A stretch of 64,000 bases of DNA. It comes from Pelodera strongyloides (lineage: Eukaryota > Nematoda > Chromadorea > Rhabditida > Rhabditidae). A program made the position numbers and the translations under genes. The stretch is from positions 1,012,001 through 1,076,000 of the forward strand of contig JAANDG010000003.1 in assembly GCA_036852015.1 (NCBI GenBank). Direction: 5' to 3'. How positions within the stretch are numbered: position 1 is the first letter of the stretch; each line of letters begins with the position of its first letter. Shown piece by piece: positions 1-11,200 of this stretch. Under the pieces are notes generated by a model. It saw only the letters and a list, made by a program, of their open reading frames with translations, was not told where the DNA came from and did not search any database.

Positions 1-186
1 CTTTGCAAGACGTAGGACTGCTGGTGGGCTACTTTAGATATCTGCTGATATTATCTGATGAGTTTTGCCTTTTTTGTGAATTCAGCATTTTTCTCCATTT
101 CTTATTTTTGACTACGACCGATAATTGTATATTATTTATATTATTAACCGATGATTTATATTATTATTTATACATTATTTCTAAAG

Positions 187-294
187 TTGAACAACGAGGA
201 GGAGGAGGCAAACAACCAAGACTACCGAGAATTGCATTCCGAAGGAAACTGCTTTTTACAGTTGAAAGGCAAAAACGCTCGTGCTGACGCATAG
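187..294 (+). CDS. terminal exon of an unidentified gene cut by the left edge
   Basis: An acceptor (ttctaaag) at 186 opens a 35-codon frame that ends in TAG at 292-294. The peptide is acidic at first (LNNEEEEANNQDYRELHSEG) and then basic. I do not recognise it. The rest of the gene would lie left of the window. Other frames here are also open, so this is a candidate exon only. Confidence 0.35.
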   Translation: MNNEEEEANNQDYRELHSEGNCFLQLKGKNARADA

Positions 295-1617
295 CATAGG
301 TGAGTCGGATTTTAGCTAATGTTGATTTAGTTTGGTGAAAAATGGTTCGGTTTTTCATAAAATGCTGCTCGTGTGATAACTAATTGAACCAGTGGTGGCG
401 AATGGGAAACTCTTTGAGAAAAACGAAATATACAAACGGCAACCGATCTTTGTCGGCCACATACTTTTTCTACTAATAAGAGAAAAAACAGTCATGCGTT
501 CATTCATCAGTAGTTACTTCCTATAAATACAGAAGAACGAGGCTATCGTGCCAGCCACGAACTTTCGAATTCGCATATCATCGCAATATGAAGCGCGGTA
601 ACGTAAACTGTAAAAAGTTCCGTTCCATGCAGCTATTTTATTAGAGTTTTCTTCTCAACTGCCGTTTTTGAAACGGTTTTTGGATAACTGCATTCCCATG
701 CACCATATGCAAATTAATATGATTTGGATAAAAAATCGACTGTAATTCGGACTCAATGTCATAAATCCATAGTAATGCAGTTGTCAATCATATACGTTTC
801 AACAGCTGACCGTTATGTAGCTTTCCATACTATCTCTCATTGTCATGCTCATCACGTATACTTAAAACATACTTGATCATTCAACCGCTCATTTAATTCA
901 CGTCGTCGGTGTGTCCTTTTCCAATTCTTCGAATAGACGTCATAGTCAGACTTCTGTGATCTTTCGTTTTCCAACTTCAAGGGTCTACTTGGGACCTCGG
1001 CACTCCTCCTTGGGAGGTCCTTGACTTAATTAAAGTGCGCTCGACCGAAAAGCGATGTCTTTAGCCCCTAGTTGGATAAACAAGACTCAATAGCTCCTGA
1101 CCTTTTTTCGCGGCAAATTTTTCGCCCCGTTTCACTAATTAAGAATGAAAGAGGAGAAGCTATACGCCCTCCAACAGTGCGGTCCGAGGTCCGATGTTGT
1201 TCAAGCAGATGGACCTCACCACCTAAAGGCCAGATCAGTACCTCGACGGTCCCGAATTTTTGTGCTGTCGCCTGGAACTAGGTTGACATATCTTTGACAA
1301 ACGACCTGTGTCGCGTTTGGTAGACGGTAGCCGAACCGCAGATCACATCGATTTGTTCCTTTTCTAATCCGACAGAGTCCACTGATAATTATGGTTTTTT
1401 CATCCGGCCGGTTTAGGCATCCTTATCTCAACCGCAGAATCTCATTCCTCTCATTCTCAGTATCGTACCCCGCAATTGCTATCCACTAACAGTATTGCCA
1501 GAGCCTGAGCCCGAGATCGATAACTTTTGTAGGGCACTTTCTGCAATAGGAAGTTCACCTTTTCATAGTGTCATTATACCAGATGAGGTCGCTTTTCAGG
1601 TAGTCCCAATTCGTGTG
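295..1617. other. intergenic spacer
   Basis: No coding exon that I can support. A TATA-like string (ctataaatac) lies near 522-531. A degenerate fragment of the TTAA-type repeats (tttttgaaacgg, then atgcaaattaatatg) lies at about 667-722. A small inverted pair (actcctccttgggaggt) lies near 1002-1018. Confidence 0.4.
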
Positions 1618-2111
1618 ATGCGCTCTGTTTTTCTCAGTCTACTTTTCGCCTGCTTACTTCTTTCCGTTGAAGGATATTCTCGATTCGGACAGCCAAAGAA
1701 ACAACCAGAACCACAACCACAACAGTACGTTTCACACAATTTGTATATGCATGCGGAAACGAATATTTACACTGTAGGGTGAGCTTCATCACAAAAGCGA
1801 ACCTGTAAGTTTGACTAAATTCGTTGTCAATATCCTGAACCATAACTTCATGTTATTAGGATATACACATTACCATCCATGTCATGTCCTACAGTCCTAC
1901 TATGTGGTTCCTGGGAGCTGCTCATGTAGACTGCTAGAGCCACTAAACAGTCTACGGTATCTGACTTACCACCTCACTAAACAGTCCACGGTGTCTGGAC
2001 TATCTATTTTATTTTATTTCTATTACAGTATAACCATTACTTATTTTCCAGATTATCGATCAACCAACAAATGTTGCAAGGAAGTCCAATTCGGTATTAC
2101 GGTAGATTCAG
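1618..2111 (+). CDS. small secreted peptide, signal peptide plus Gln/Pro-rich segment (3' end uncertain)
   Basis: Exon 1 (1618-1724) encodes a clear signal peptide, MRSVFLSLLFACLLLSVEG, then a short segment rich in Gln, Pro and Lys. It ends at a GTACGT donor. Exon 2 (2052-2111) follows a ttttccag acceptor, keeps the frame and ends at GTGAGT. It encodes a short peptide ending near PIRYYGRF. That aromatic-basic ending is neuropeptide-like, but this is inference. A third exon in phase 2 is needed; a short candidate after ttgttcaag near 3815 would add a few residues and a stop. The size fits a secreted peptide precursor. No family is recognised. Confidence 0.4.
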
Positions 2112-2224
2112 GTGAGTATTTAAATGAATGGGGAAACGTTAAAAAATGTATCCAATTGAATAAATTGAATAATGCAAGGCTAATACAAGTTCTCTTCAAA
2201 GTGTTTTACTTAAAAAAAAATACC

Positions 2225-2382
2225 GTTTTTTTTTTTGAAAACCGAGTACATGAGCATTCGTATGCAGCTTATGCAAATGAACATAAATTAGAATATAGCT
2301 AAATTCAAACAACTTTGCATAAATACGTAAGAATTCAGCTGTTCATGAGTGTCTCAAAAAACGGCCTATATTTCGCTTTAAA
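2225..2382. repeat. TTAA-type MITE, family B (copy 1)
   Basis: Contains the family-B signature: an arm with aaaaccgagtacatgagc, the core tatgcagcttatgcaaatga, and an end reading ggcctatatttcgctttaaa. Other copies are near 11185, 24299, 37805, 47364 and 62452. Its right end shares the TTTAAA with the next element. Confidence 0.6.
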
Positions 2383-2796
2383 GGGTCAGGCCCATTTCAA
2401 ATGACCCCTATTTTTGATGATTCCATCTGATTCTTCATGTCAAATATAGTAGGATACGATATTTTTCTAATTTTCAAGCACGAAATTCACACACTATTCA
2501 GCTATTTACCATGGCCAGTCATATCCCAACTATCTATCGCAGTTGGCACGCCCTTTCGCGCTGATTGGGCAATATGCTCTATTGGGCGTGGCAATTGCGA
2601 TATTGGCCAATGAGCGCGAAGGGGCATGCCAACTGCGATAAATAGTTGGGTATGACTGCCCACGGTAAATTGCCGAATAGTGTGTGAATTTTGTGCTTGA
2701 AAATAAGAAAAATATTGCATCCTACTATATTTGACATCGAGAACTAGATGAAATCATCAAAAATAGGGGTCATTTGGAATGGGCCTGACCCTTTAA
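2378..2796. repeat. foldback element, family A (copy 1)
   Basis: A long imperfect palindrome of about 420 bp with ends ttaaagggtcaggcccattt and its complement, gggcctgaccctttaa. The arms meet around 2590. A second copy is at 23593-24009. There is no open frame of note. TTAA at each end suggests a TTAA-targeting, non-autonomous DNA element. Confidence 0.8.
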
Positions 2797-2910
2797 TTTG
2801 CAACAACACGTGCGGTTCGTAACTGCTTCTCGTTTTTTTTAATCATCTTTTGTGGTAGTCCCTGCACTTTTATTCCTCTGCCTTTTATCTAGAAAATTAC
2901 TGGAACTGCT

Positions 2911-3269
2911 TAAAGGGATCAGCTCACCTTAAATTGTGTCTGTTTTTTTGTTTCTTTATTTTCTATAAGGGATAATAAAAATTTGGAAGAAAAGTAGTGT
3001 TCAATTTCAATACTCACAAAGATATTGGGTGATAAAGTGGTGGATTGATCGGGCCGAAATGCAAAAAGGGCAATTATCCTATACAAACAAGGCAGGACAA
3101 TTGCCCTTTTTGCATTTCGGCCCGATCAATCCACCACTTTATCACCCAATATCTTCGTGAGTATTGAAATTGAACACTACTTTTTCTATTCCAAATTTTT
3201 ACTATCCCTTATAGAAAATAAAGAAACAAAAAAAAACAGACACAATTTAAGGTGAGCTGATCCCTTTAA
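2911..3269. repeat. foldback element, family E
   Basis: Near-perfect palindrome of about 360 bp. The left arm starts ttaaagggatcagctcacc and the right arm ends in its complement. The arms contain gtggattgatcgggccgaaa and its complement around a spacer of about 27 bp. The TTAA ends match the other families in this window. Confidence 0.8.
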
Positions 3270-3989
3270 ATATACAGTCGCAAAAAATTTCATGTATGCT
3301 AAATGTGCGGAATAACGAGTTTTTACCCTAAATTTTACACGTCATCAATTTTAGAAGTGGAGGCGACGATGTTCTTTCACGGTACCTTGGCAACTTGTAA
3401 TCAACGATATGCATAAAAAGTTCTGTAAACTTTCTCTGATATTTTATTTTTATTTGCAAATGTGCACTCACATGAGTAGTTTATAACATGTAGAACTCAA
3501 CATAGTGATCTGCATTTTTTCTGTAAAAAATAAGATTGGATACACGATTTATTGAGAAGTACAACAAATTTCACCGAAATTTGTGCAAAAGTTAATGACA
3601 AGCAGTTGACTAATTGTCAGCGAAAGTTTCTGCTTGTCAAGTTTGTACATTTCACAAAAAATATTATAACAAAGTATAAATAAGGCAGGAAAGCAAAAAC
3701 AAATCAAACAAATATACAATTATTTACATTTCATACTACTGTCGGCAAAAGAATGCATTTGTACATTTTACAACTAAAAGAGAAAACATTTTTTTAGACA
3801 ATTCTTGTTCAAGCAGGGGTTCCAACACTAGATAACTTAGACACAACTAGCTACCATAACCCATACTGAGCATCTCTCAATCAGGATGTACGACATCCAA
3901 GCTATAACATAGGTAAACAAACCTTAATAAGTAACAATGATTCTCTGACGGTTTACGTAAGCATGACATCATCATCATCTTGAAAATGT
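3270..3989. other. spacer, 3' flank of the FAM162-like gene
   Basis: AT-rich sequence with no supported exon, apart from a possible very short terminal exon of the upstream secreted-peptide gene near 3815-3835. Confidence 0.35.
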
Positions 3990-4520
3990 CTACTTTTCTG
4001 CTTTCGCTCCTCCTGGGACGAGGACAAAGTTGGATCTTTCTCTGACGATCTCGGCTCTGAGAGAGTTTCTAATCATCAGAAGACTAGCGAAACTGAGAAC
4101 TGCTGTGACGATCACGATTGCTCGGATGCGGTCCTGCAGTTTGTCGTAAGTGCCGTGGCTGAAAATATGATTATTGAATAGGGGGTCACACTGGCGAAAC
4201 TCCGCGCTCTCGCCGCACTAAAAATACAGTTCGCCACAGTGGAGAGTGTGCAATTCCAGCTCGCCGCAGCGGGGTGTGTGCAATTCCAGTTGGCGGGCCA
4301 CCGGCGTACTTTTATGGTTGGTCGCGACAAGCTCGACACACGTGAGCCATAGGTGACCATAAGTGCGCTAACTGGAATTGTTCAATTGTGGCGCACTAAC
4401 CCAAAAAGAGTAAATTAAAAAAAACGTACGGCACATATTCGGGAATCTCTCTAGCTCTGTCGTAAAGACCCGTGATCACCAGGAACTTCTTCTGCAACGC
4501 AGTCGGCTTGATACCATAAT
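3990..4520 (-). CDS. FAM162/UPF0389-like mitochondrial membrane protein (5' exon not found)
   Basis: Two minus-strand exons, 4430-4520 and 3990-4158 (stop at 3990-3992), join in frame to give 86 residues. The first carries YGIKPTALQKKFLVITGLYD and then an IPEYVP segment. The second has one hydrophobic helix (IVIVTAVLSFASLLMI) followed by a basic tail. The order 'PT..KK.L..TG, E-I-P, one membrane segment, R.SL/R.AE' is that of the FAM162/UPF0389 family of small single-pass proteins, known in animals and linked to mitochondria and hypoxia-induced death in mammals. The N-terminus, expected to be a targeting peptide, must sit in an upstream phase-1 exon that I could not place. The 4159-4429 intron holds GC-rich tandem pieces (ctcgccgca, caattccag). 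Confidence 0.75.
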
Positions 4521-4584
4521 CTGAAGAAAAAAAGTTTCTAGACAATTCTCAATTCGTCAAACGTCAACGTCAACGTCAAGTACA

Positions 4585-4655
4585 CGTCAAGCAGTTAACC
4601 CTTTTAACAAATGGTTTAGCTACGTAGCGCATGCGGACTCCTGCGGGTGTATGGT
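4585..4655. repeat. dispersed repeat shared with 52270-52345
   Basis: The strings agcagttaaccctttt, then atggtttagctac and agcgcatgcggactcctgcg, recur in the same order near 52270-52345. Function unknown; it is the remnant of a dispersed element. Confidence 0.55.
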
Positions 4656-5077
4656 CTTTTAATGAGTATCTTATTATATAAAAGAGTAACTGTATCCTAA
4701 TTTGCACACCGATGTGCGTTACGGAAATGCAAATTTCGTGTTCGGGTACAAAAAGAGTTTCGCAGCTCAATATCGAAGTATGCATATGCAATTGTTTCCT
4801 ATTATGTGAATTTCTTATGATACGTTTGAAGCTTTGTATATAAGTATGCCCATGCTAAACCAATCATACTTCCATGTAAGGCGCCTCAGGCGGCGTGAGC
4901 CGACTGGTAATAAATATTCAAAGCACATGAAACCGAGCTCACAATTAACACGTAAATCAATGATGCGTAAAAATAACGTGCCCTTTTATTTACAAGTATT
5001 TACAAACCCAAACAAAGTAAACCAAGTTTGGATACATTGTTATCTTCCATTAGCATGAATTAAGCGTAATACCAAGA

Positions 5078-5194
5078 TCAAACAGTAAAGAAACCTGGTC
5101 CGGCATTGTGCTTTCTTTGTTCCCGCTCATGTTCTTTGAAATGTTGGGTGGTCTCATGTGGTGGATTAACATAGTGCTTCACATCTCGCTCTTC
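5078..5194 (-). CDS. terminal exon of an unidentified small protein
   Basis: A 39-codon frame follows the acceptor ttcag at 5195-5197 and ends in TGA at 5078-5080. The peptide is strongly charged and His-rich (HYVNPPHETTQHFKEHERE) and ends GPGFFTV. Either it is the last exon of a separate minus-strand gene or an alternative end of the FAM162-like gene. I do not recognise it, and no upstream exon is convincing. Confidence 0.4.
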   Translation of the reverse strand, partial: EERDVKHYVNPPHETTQHFKEHEREQRKHNAGPGFFTV

Positions 5195-6803
5195 CTGAAC
5201 TTATAGAGTTATATGATTATTGTGGCAGAGGGAAGACTTGGTATTCAACGTGAAACTTTGGGTGGTGGGACGCGCGCCAAAAAAAGCGCACGGACGAGGG
5301 ACGCGCGGGGAGTGCGCGGCACACGAAAGGTGGGCTTGGAACGTGGATAGGCCAGGTTCCATAAATTCTGAGGAAACTAAGCGAATCGCTTAATTCATTG
5401 AACGTCGCTTAATTCATTGAATGCATAGTTTTTGGTTTTTGCCCTGTCGAGTTCACTCAAAGTTTTCCAGTTTTTCCTTCATAAATCATAAATTCATAAA
5501 TAAATGCATACTCTTGCAGCTGTAGCAGCAAATCTCGTTGCAACCAACTGCTTGCTGCGAGCCATTAGAGCTGAGCGATTCAACTTCAGAATACCTAGCG
5601 ATGAACGGCGGAGCATTCTGAAATTACACACTTTGAATAATACGGATTCAAAGCGATCTAGTAGGTGGTTCGTGTAAAGTACACATGAATAAGTTCATTT
5701 GAAGATATGCGAACATTCATTTATATATATTCCGGAGAATACAGTTGTTCAAAGTTCGTTCCACAAACCGACTGTAAAAGTCAAACAGCCTTAAAACAAT
5801 GAAAAACATGAATTTTACATGTTAATGAAGTAGCTTTTGTAAAATTGGAGGGAAGCTCAAATATACGGTTATAGATATTCATTTTAGAAGGTAAAGAAAT
5901 AAACAGACTCAAAAATAATGGATAACTATTCAAAATAATGGATACTATATTGAATGCTGAGGCGTAATTTTTTTGCTGAAAAATATGATCAGAAAATGGT
6001 GAAATATGTTTGTTATTAATGGATGATGAAGGCAAGACCATAATGCAATTTATTTAAAGCATAGCTACAAATTAGATGCTTCATTTTATATGCTGTCTTC
6101 GAATTGTAAGAATATATGAACAAACTGAGATTTTGTTATGAAAAAAAAATGAAATACAGCCACATTTCACCATCCCACCACTCTCAAAATAACTTATTTA
6201 CTCTGCGTGTCTGCCTTGTTTACGCTTCCAGTTTACGAATAACACATGGGGGTTGTTTACCACACTAGTACTTCGCAGATGATCTTTGAGGGGCGGCTTT
6301 TCTTTTGTTGTCTGGTACGTCCACGGGACTCTTCATATTTCATGAAGGGCGGAGAGTTTTGCATCTAACTATATCGATAGCGATAATCAATTCAAAATCG
6401 ATAATCATTATCGTAAAATCATCTAGTATTTAAAAAATAGGCGGAGCGTAGCAGACGTTTTAATGAATGCCTTATTTACATTTGTTTTTTTCAATTGGAC
6501 TCGGTGTCTCACAAGTGAATGGCAATGTGTCATTATGGACTTAGAAAATTATATGTAGCTCATTTTGTAGAGTAATTAATTCAGATAAAAAGTAGTTATC
6601 TAAAAATTGTGAAACTAGACAACCCGAGTAGTTATGAGCTAGTTGTTAGTAGTTACAAAGTGATGAAGATGGAGATTGAAGGGAGCCCATGTAGATTCGA
6701 TGTCGCCAGGGTTGGACTTCTATTTCTATATCACCTATCAATTACATTGTAAAATGTATAATCGTCTCCCCACTCCACATCCATACACAAAATAGGCTCA
6801 AGC
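5195..6803. other. spacer with weak coding hints
   Basis: No firm gene. A 57-codon ATG frame starts at 5504 on the plus strand. Short minus-strand frames near 6290-6345 begin MKSPVDVPDN and stop after 23 residues. A TATCGATAG string at about 6371 sits in an inverted pair (cgataatc repeats) and resembles a promoter-type element. The GC-rich patch at 5268-5330 has no clear frame. Confidence 0.3.
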
Positions 6804-7842
6804 TCAAAGTACGTGGGTCAATTCGCGCCTGGCCGGTCCTGCAGGTGTTGCTTTGTAGGTCACTATTTCTGAACTTTTCAAGTCGCCCTCAATTCTGGGA
6901 ATAATATCAAATTTCATGTTCCACAAATACGCACACTGATAACGCAGACACACATTGGAAGAAGTCAGAGTTTATCACAAACATCTTTGTCAAGGACCAC
7001 ATTTTGCTTCAGAAGTTAGCGTTTCATGGAAGGCTCGTACGACCAATATATTTAACAGTTATGTATATTTGCCTCAGTCTTCGAAGTTCCGAAGCCCAGG
7101 AAAAGATGTGCAGATTGACAAGATATACACTACATACGATTTTTCAGTCGTTTCCTGCACTTGCTTCCCACCCTTTACAATTTTGAAGGTGTTTCATAAA
7201 ATGGACAAATTGTGTTTGATCGAAATTTAAATTTCGTACCTTGAGTTCAAGATTACCGTCCCCCAAATATAGCCATCACATTCACTGTTTTAAGGCACAG
7301 TGAACTTCATCAGTTCCCTCAATAATGCATTTCCCTCGTATCAGCTTTATTTGATGGTGTCTGTGGTCTGTGCTTTTACGCTGATAAACAATCTTGATAA
7401 ACACAAAGAGCGGTACGAACACCCATTCTAGAAGTCGGAATGAATGGACACAACTAGATATTGCGAAATATGAGTTATACATTTAATAATACACTTTGGA
7501 TAAATACTATGAACAAACTATAAGTAAGGCTGGTAGGCTTTGCAGAGTTTCACCAGAAATCCGGTGGAAATAAACGTTATGGTGTAAACATATATGTATA
7601 CGAAAATAACAAATTCGCAACCAACGGGGCAAGGAGCTTCAGTTGGAATCGGTCAGACTTGACATGTTGTAAATTTTGGAAAATTCCTCTAGTGAGTAAC
7701 CTGAAATCATCCTACCATCCAACCTCATTTGCGCGTCCAATAACATGCGACGCAAAAACATGTTAGTCTCTATAAAACATAATACGTTCTCCAAGTGCCC
7801 ACTACTACGTTCCTCACTTACGTACAATGACCCAAGTCCCAA
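6804..7842 (-). CDS. possible multi-exon membrane protein gene, exons not joined
   Basis: Several minus-strand frames look coding but I could not link them with consistent phases. These are a charged segment at about 7690-7790 (MFLRRMLLDAQMRLDGRM), a hydrophobic segment near 7520-7600, a 66-codon frame at 7282-7482 with a membrane-like stretch (FVPLFVFIKIVYQRK), and a terminal frame ending in TGA at 6804-6806 (KATPAGPARRELTHVL). Together they would suggest a small protein with two or more membrane segments. This is a hypothesis, not a model. Confidence 0.25.
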
Positions 7843-8202
7843 GTCACCCCACTAGTCCAGCAATACTCCTATTTGTTGTTGATCTGCTGAATCGATTATT
7901 TTAAAGCCCATTTCGGAAACCGTAGCTAGAAGATAAGGGTGAAAGTGCAGAGAAATTGTGCGATTACCTTATCAAGAGGAACACAACAACACTTAGAAAG
8001 AGGTGGTCGTTAGAGAGTGATTAGAAGGTAAGAAAACTAGGTGAGATAGTGTCACTAAGGGGAGATTAGGGGCAGGAGAGCCCTAAGGAGAGAGTTTAAC
8101 TGCGATTGCCGCATTCGTCGCCACACGGAGATAGCTGCTGAATTCTTTCCGACGCGAAACTCTACGAGCGACTACTGGTACGCTAAAAGAGCGAGCTCAA
8201 TT

Positions 8203-11200
8203 ATGCGATTCACCGTCGGCCTTTTGGCCCTTATTGCCATTGTGGCATTATCCGAAGCAGTAAGTTTAAGAGGAGTTTACAGTTTACTTAAAACCAAACT
8301 AGCCAGTTCTACTCTGAAATTGAAAAAGAGCCCACCATGCGGAGCTTATTACCAACATGATGTGCCCCTGCTGAGGCGGTTTTCAGCCAACATTTACTTC
8401 TGGCAAAAAGGGTACTTCAAAAGAGCACGGTACTTGCGGTTTCACCAACATTTACTTTTGTCAAGGTACTTAACCACCGCGCGCTTTTGACTGAAGTACC
8501 CTTTTTGACAGAAGTAAATGTTGATGTTGTAGCCGGTCTCTGGTCTCTAATGAATAAATAAAAATACAAGTTGGGGCGCAAAGCGGGTCCATCTTTCACT
8601 TTCTAAAAGTCCATATAACATTTTCATTTTCTTTCAGCTGCCGCGGAGACATCTACCGCTTCCAGTGCATAGGTGAACATTCATTTCAGATAAAAAAATC
8701 TTAACCTTAGATAATTACTTGCTACCTTGCTACTATTTACAAACTACAAAAAAAACAAGATACAACTTACCAATATTCCCTTCACTTCAATTGTTTTAGA
8801 ATCCGACGAGATGCTCACGATAACACATGGATGACCGACGAACAAAAGGCAGTGGTGAAGGAAGTAAGGTTATTTAAAAAAATAGAAAAAACCTTACAAT
8901 CAGTAGTAAATGTCTGGTAGAGTTTCAGTTTGTCGTGCCTCTCATAATCCGAAATCATCTCCAAACGGTTTGAATTTTAAAGCGATATAACAGCCGATTT
9001 TTGAAATGCATGTTGACAACTGCATTCTTACGTATATTCATGCTAACAATAAGTGGGGGTCGAATTAGAGTCAATTTTTTATTCTAACGCTCAGCATGGG
9101 AATGCAGTTACTTAAAGGGAGAGGCCCACGAGAAAAAGGTTTTCGTCAGTATACTTGTACAGAATGTCCGGAACTTCAGAAATATACTGTGAAAACCGCA
9201 TTGCTTGAGGCCTAGAACTCACAGAGTTGTTCCCCGTCAAACAGTTCGGCCAGGTACCGTAGTCAGCAACGTCAAAATTGGTTTTTACGGTTTATATGAG
9301 TTCATTTGCAATGCTTCTCTACATAATAATGGTCAAACGAATAAAGATCATTCCTACGTTTATAAAGAGGCGTTTCCAATACAGTAGTGCCCTAAACGCG
9401 CGAAAATTGTTTCTGGCTACGGTACCTGGCCGAACTGTTTGCCGGAAAATAACTCTGTGAGTTCTAGGCTTCAAGCAATGCGGTTTTCACAGTAATATTT
9501 CGGAAATTCCGGACATTCTTTACAAATAAATTGAGGAAAACATTTTTCTCGTGGGCCTCTCCCTTTAACAAAAAAAAAAAAAATTCGGCTGTTCGCTGTT
9601 GTTCCGCTTTGACACACATACACGTTTTTTCAGCTCGGTGCCTCTGGTGATATGACCGCTTTGAAGAACAAGATCATGGAATTTTACAAGGCATTGCCAC
9701 AGGCCGAACAGGACAAGCACAACGAGCACTACAAGAAGGAGTGCGTCAAGTGGATCAAGGACGTAAGTCGTCATCAACATCTTTGTCTTTGTGGAAGTGT
9801 GAAGCATCTATATGGCATAGTGCATAAGACTTTTGAATGTCATGCGGAAGTTCAGAGGTTCAATCCCTGTGGCTTGCGTGTTTACTAAAACTACTATAGA
9901 TGCCCGGTGTGTTCAGCGGTAAAAGCCGAAAAAAACTTCACTCTCTAAAGTTTATGAGCTCGTATTAGTCTATGACCCATCAAAATGGCATAACAATTTG
10001 TGGGTGAGCTAATTGTAAGGTAATGCTCAATTAAGGTAAGCTAAGGTAAGCTAATGGTAAGGTAAGGTAGAAGGGCAGTGGGATGAAAGTTTCTAGTAAA
10101 GTATCAACTACTATCATTTCCGGATCTGCAGGTGGCTTCCGAGGAGGAGGTGGCCGAGCTCAAGGCTCTCAAAAACGCCGGCGACAAGGATGCCCTCGAA
10201 AAGAAGTGGGAGTTTTGTTTAAAAAAAGCCTCACCGCTAATGTTTGAGTATTTATTATACTCATTAAAAGAGCGCAACGCCGTGAGTATGTTGTTAACAC
10301 TATAGTCTGACGAGCTTTGCAACCTATTTTTTACATGCAGCAGTTCTGCTAAAGTTTAGGTACACATAAGAGCACAGGAAGACTTTTTTTCAGCCATAAT
10401 TAATTAATTCAGGGTCGCTGAGTACAAGGAGCGTCTGGACGAGAAGACCAGAAGCATTGTCACTGCTTGGGAGGTACGCCACTTATTAATTAGTGCTTGC
10501 ATAATGTTCTTCCATATGAGCCTTTCGTTTCGTAAAAAAATTAACGAGTCAGCATAGTAAATGATCACCCATGTACATGTTAGCATATCTGAGAAAACAG
10601 CACAGTTGCAAGATGAATCTATTCTATGAACAGTACGTCATGGGTAGATCAAAGCTTCCTGGTGCGGTGACCATGGTGCAGCCTGCAGCCGATTCTCCAC
10701 CATCAGAGCAGAGTTGAAAATGATGCCACTAATCCCAGCTATCACTTAAATCGATTGCACTATCTTACAGCCCGAGTGCCGCGAGCTCTGGAAGATGACA
10801 AAGTCGAGGAAGATGCGTTCCAGTTCAACTATCTTCGAGGTTTATCTTTTAATAGTATTATTTGCAGGCAAACCTCCAAGTGGCTTTAAATGCCTAAGCT
10901 TAGGACATATTGTTAGGGTAAGTTCGGATGGCAAGCCGTCGAACTTCATATATGCCCTGCTTTTGCATTGACCATATCATATTGATCAGCGATTAATGTA
11001 TTAATGATCTGCTTTACGCACTAAATAAAGAAATATCTAGGATTTTACCGAGTGGATGACCGAAGAACAACGTAAAGAGCTAGCCGCTGATAAGGTTGGT
11101 ACTTTTTCTCGTAACAACGATGTTAATTAGTCATACACACGCTCACCACGTGTGTTTTGTAATATTATATCTAAGCGAAATATCGGCCTTTTTTGAAACA

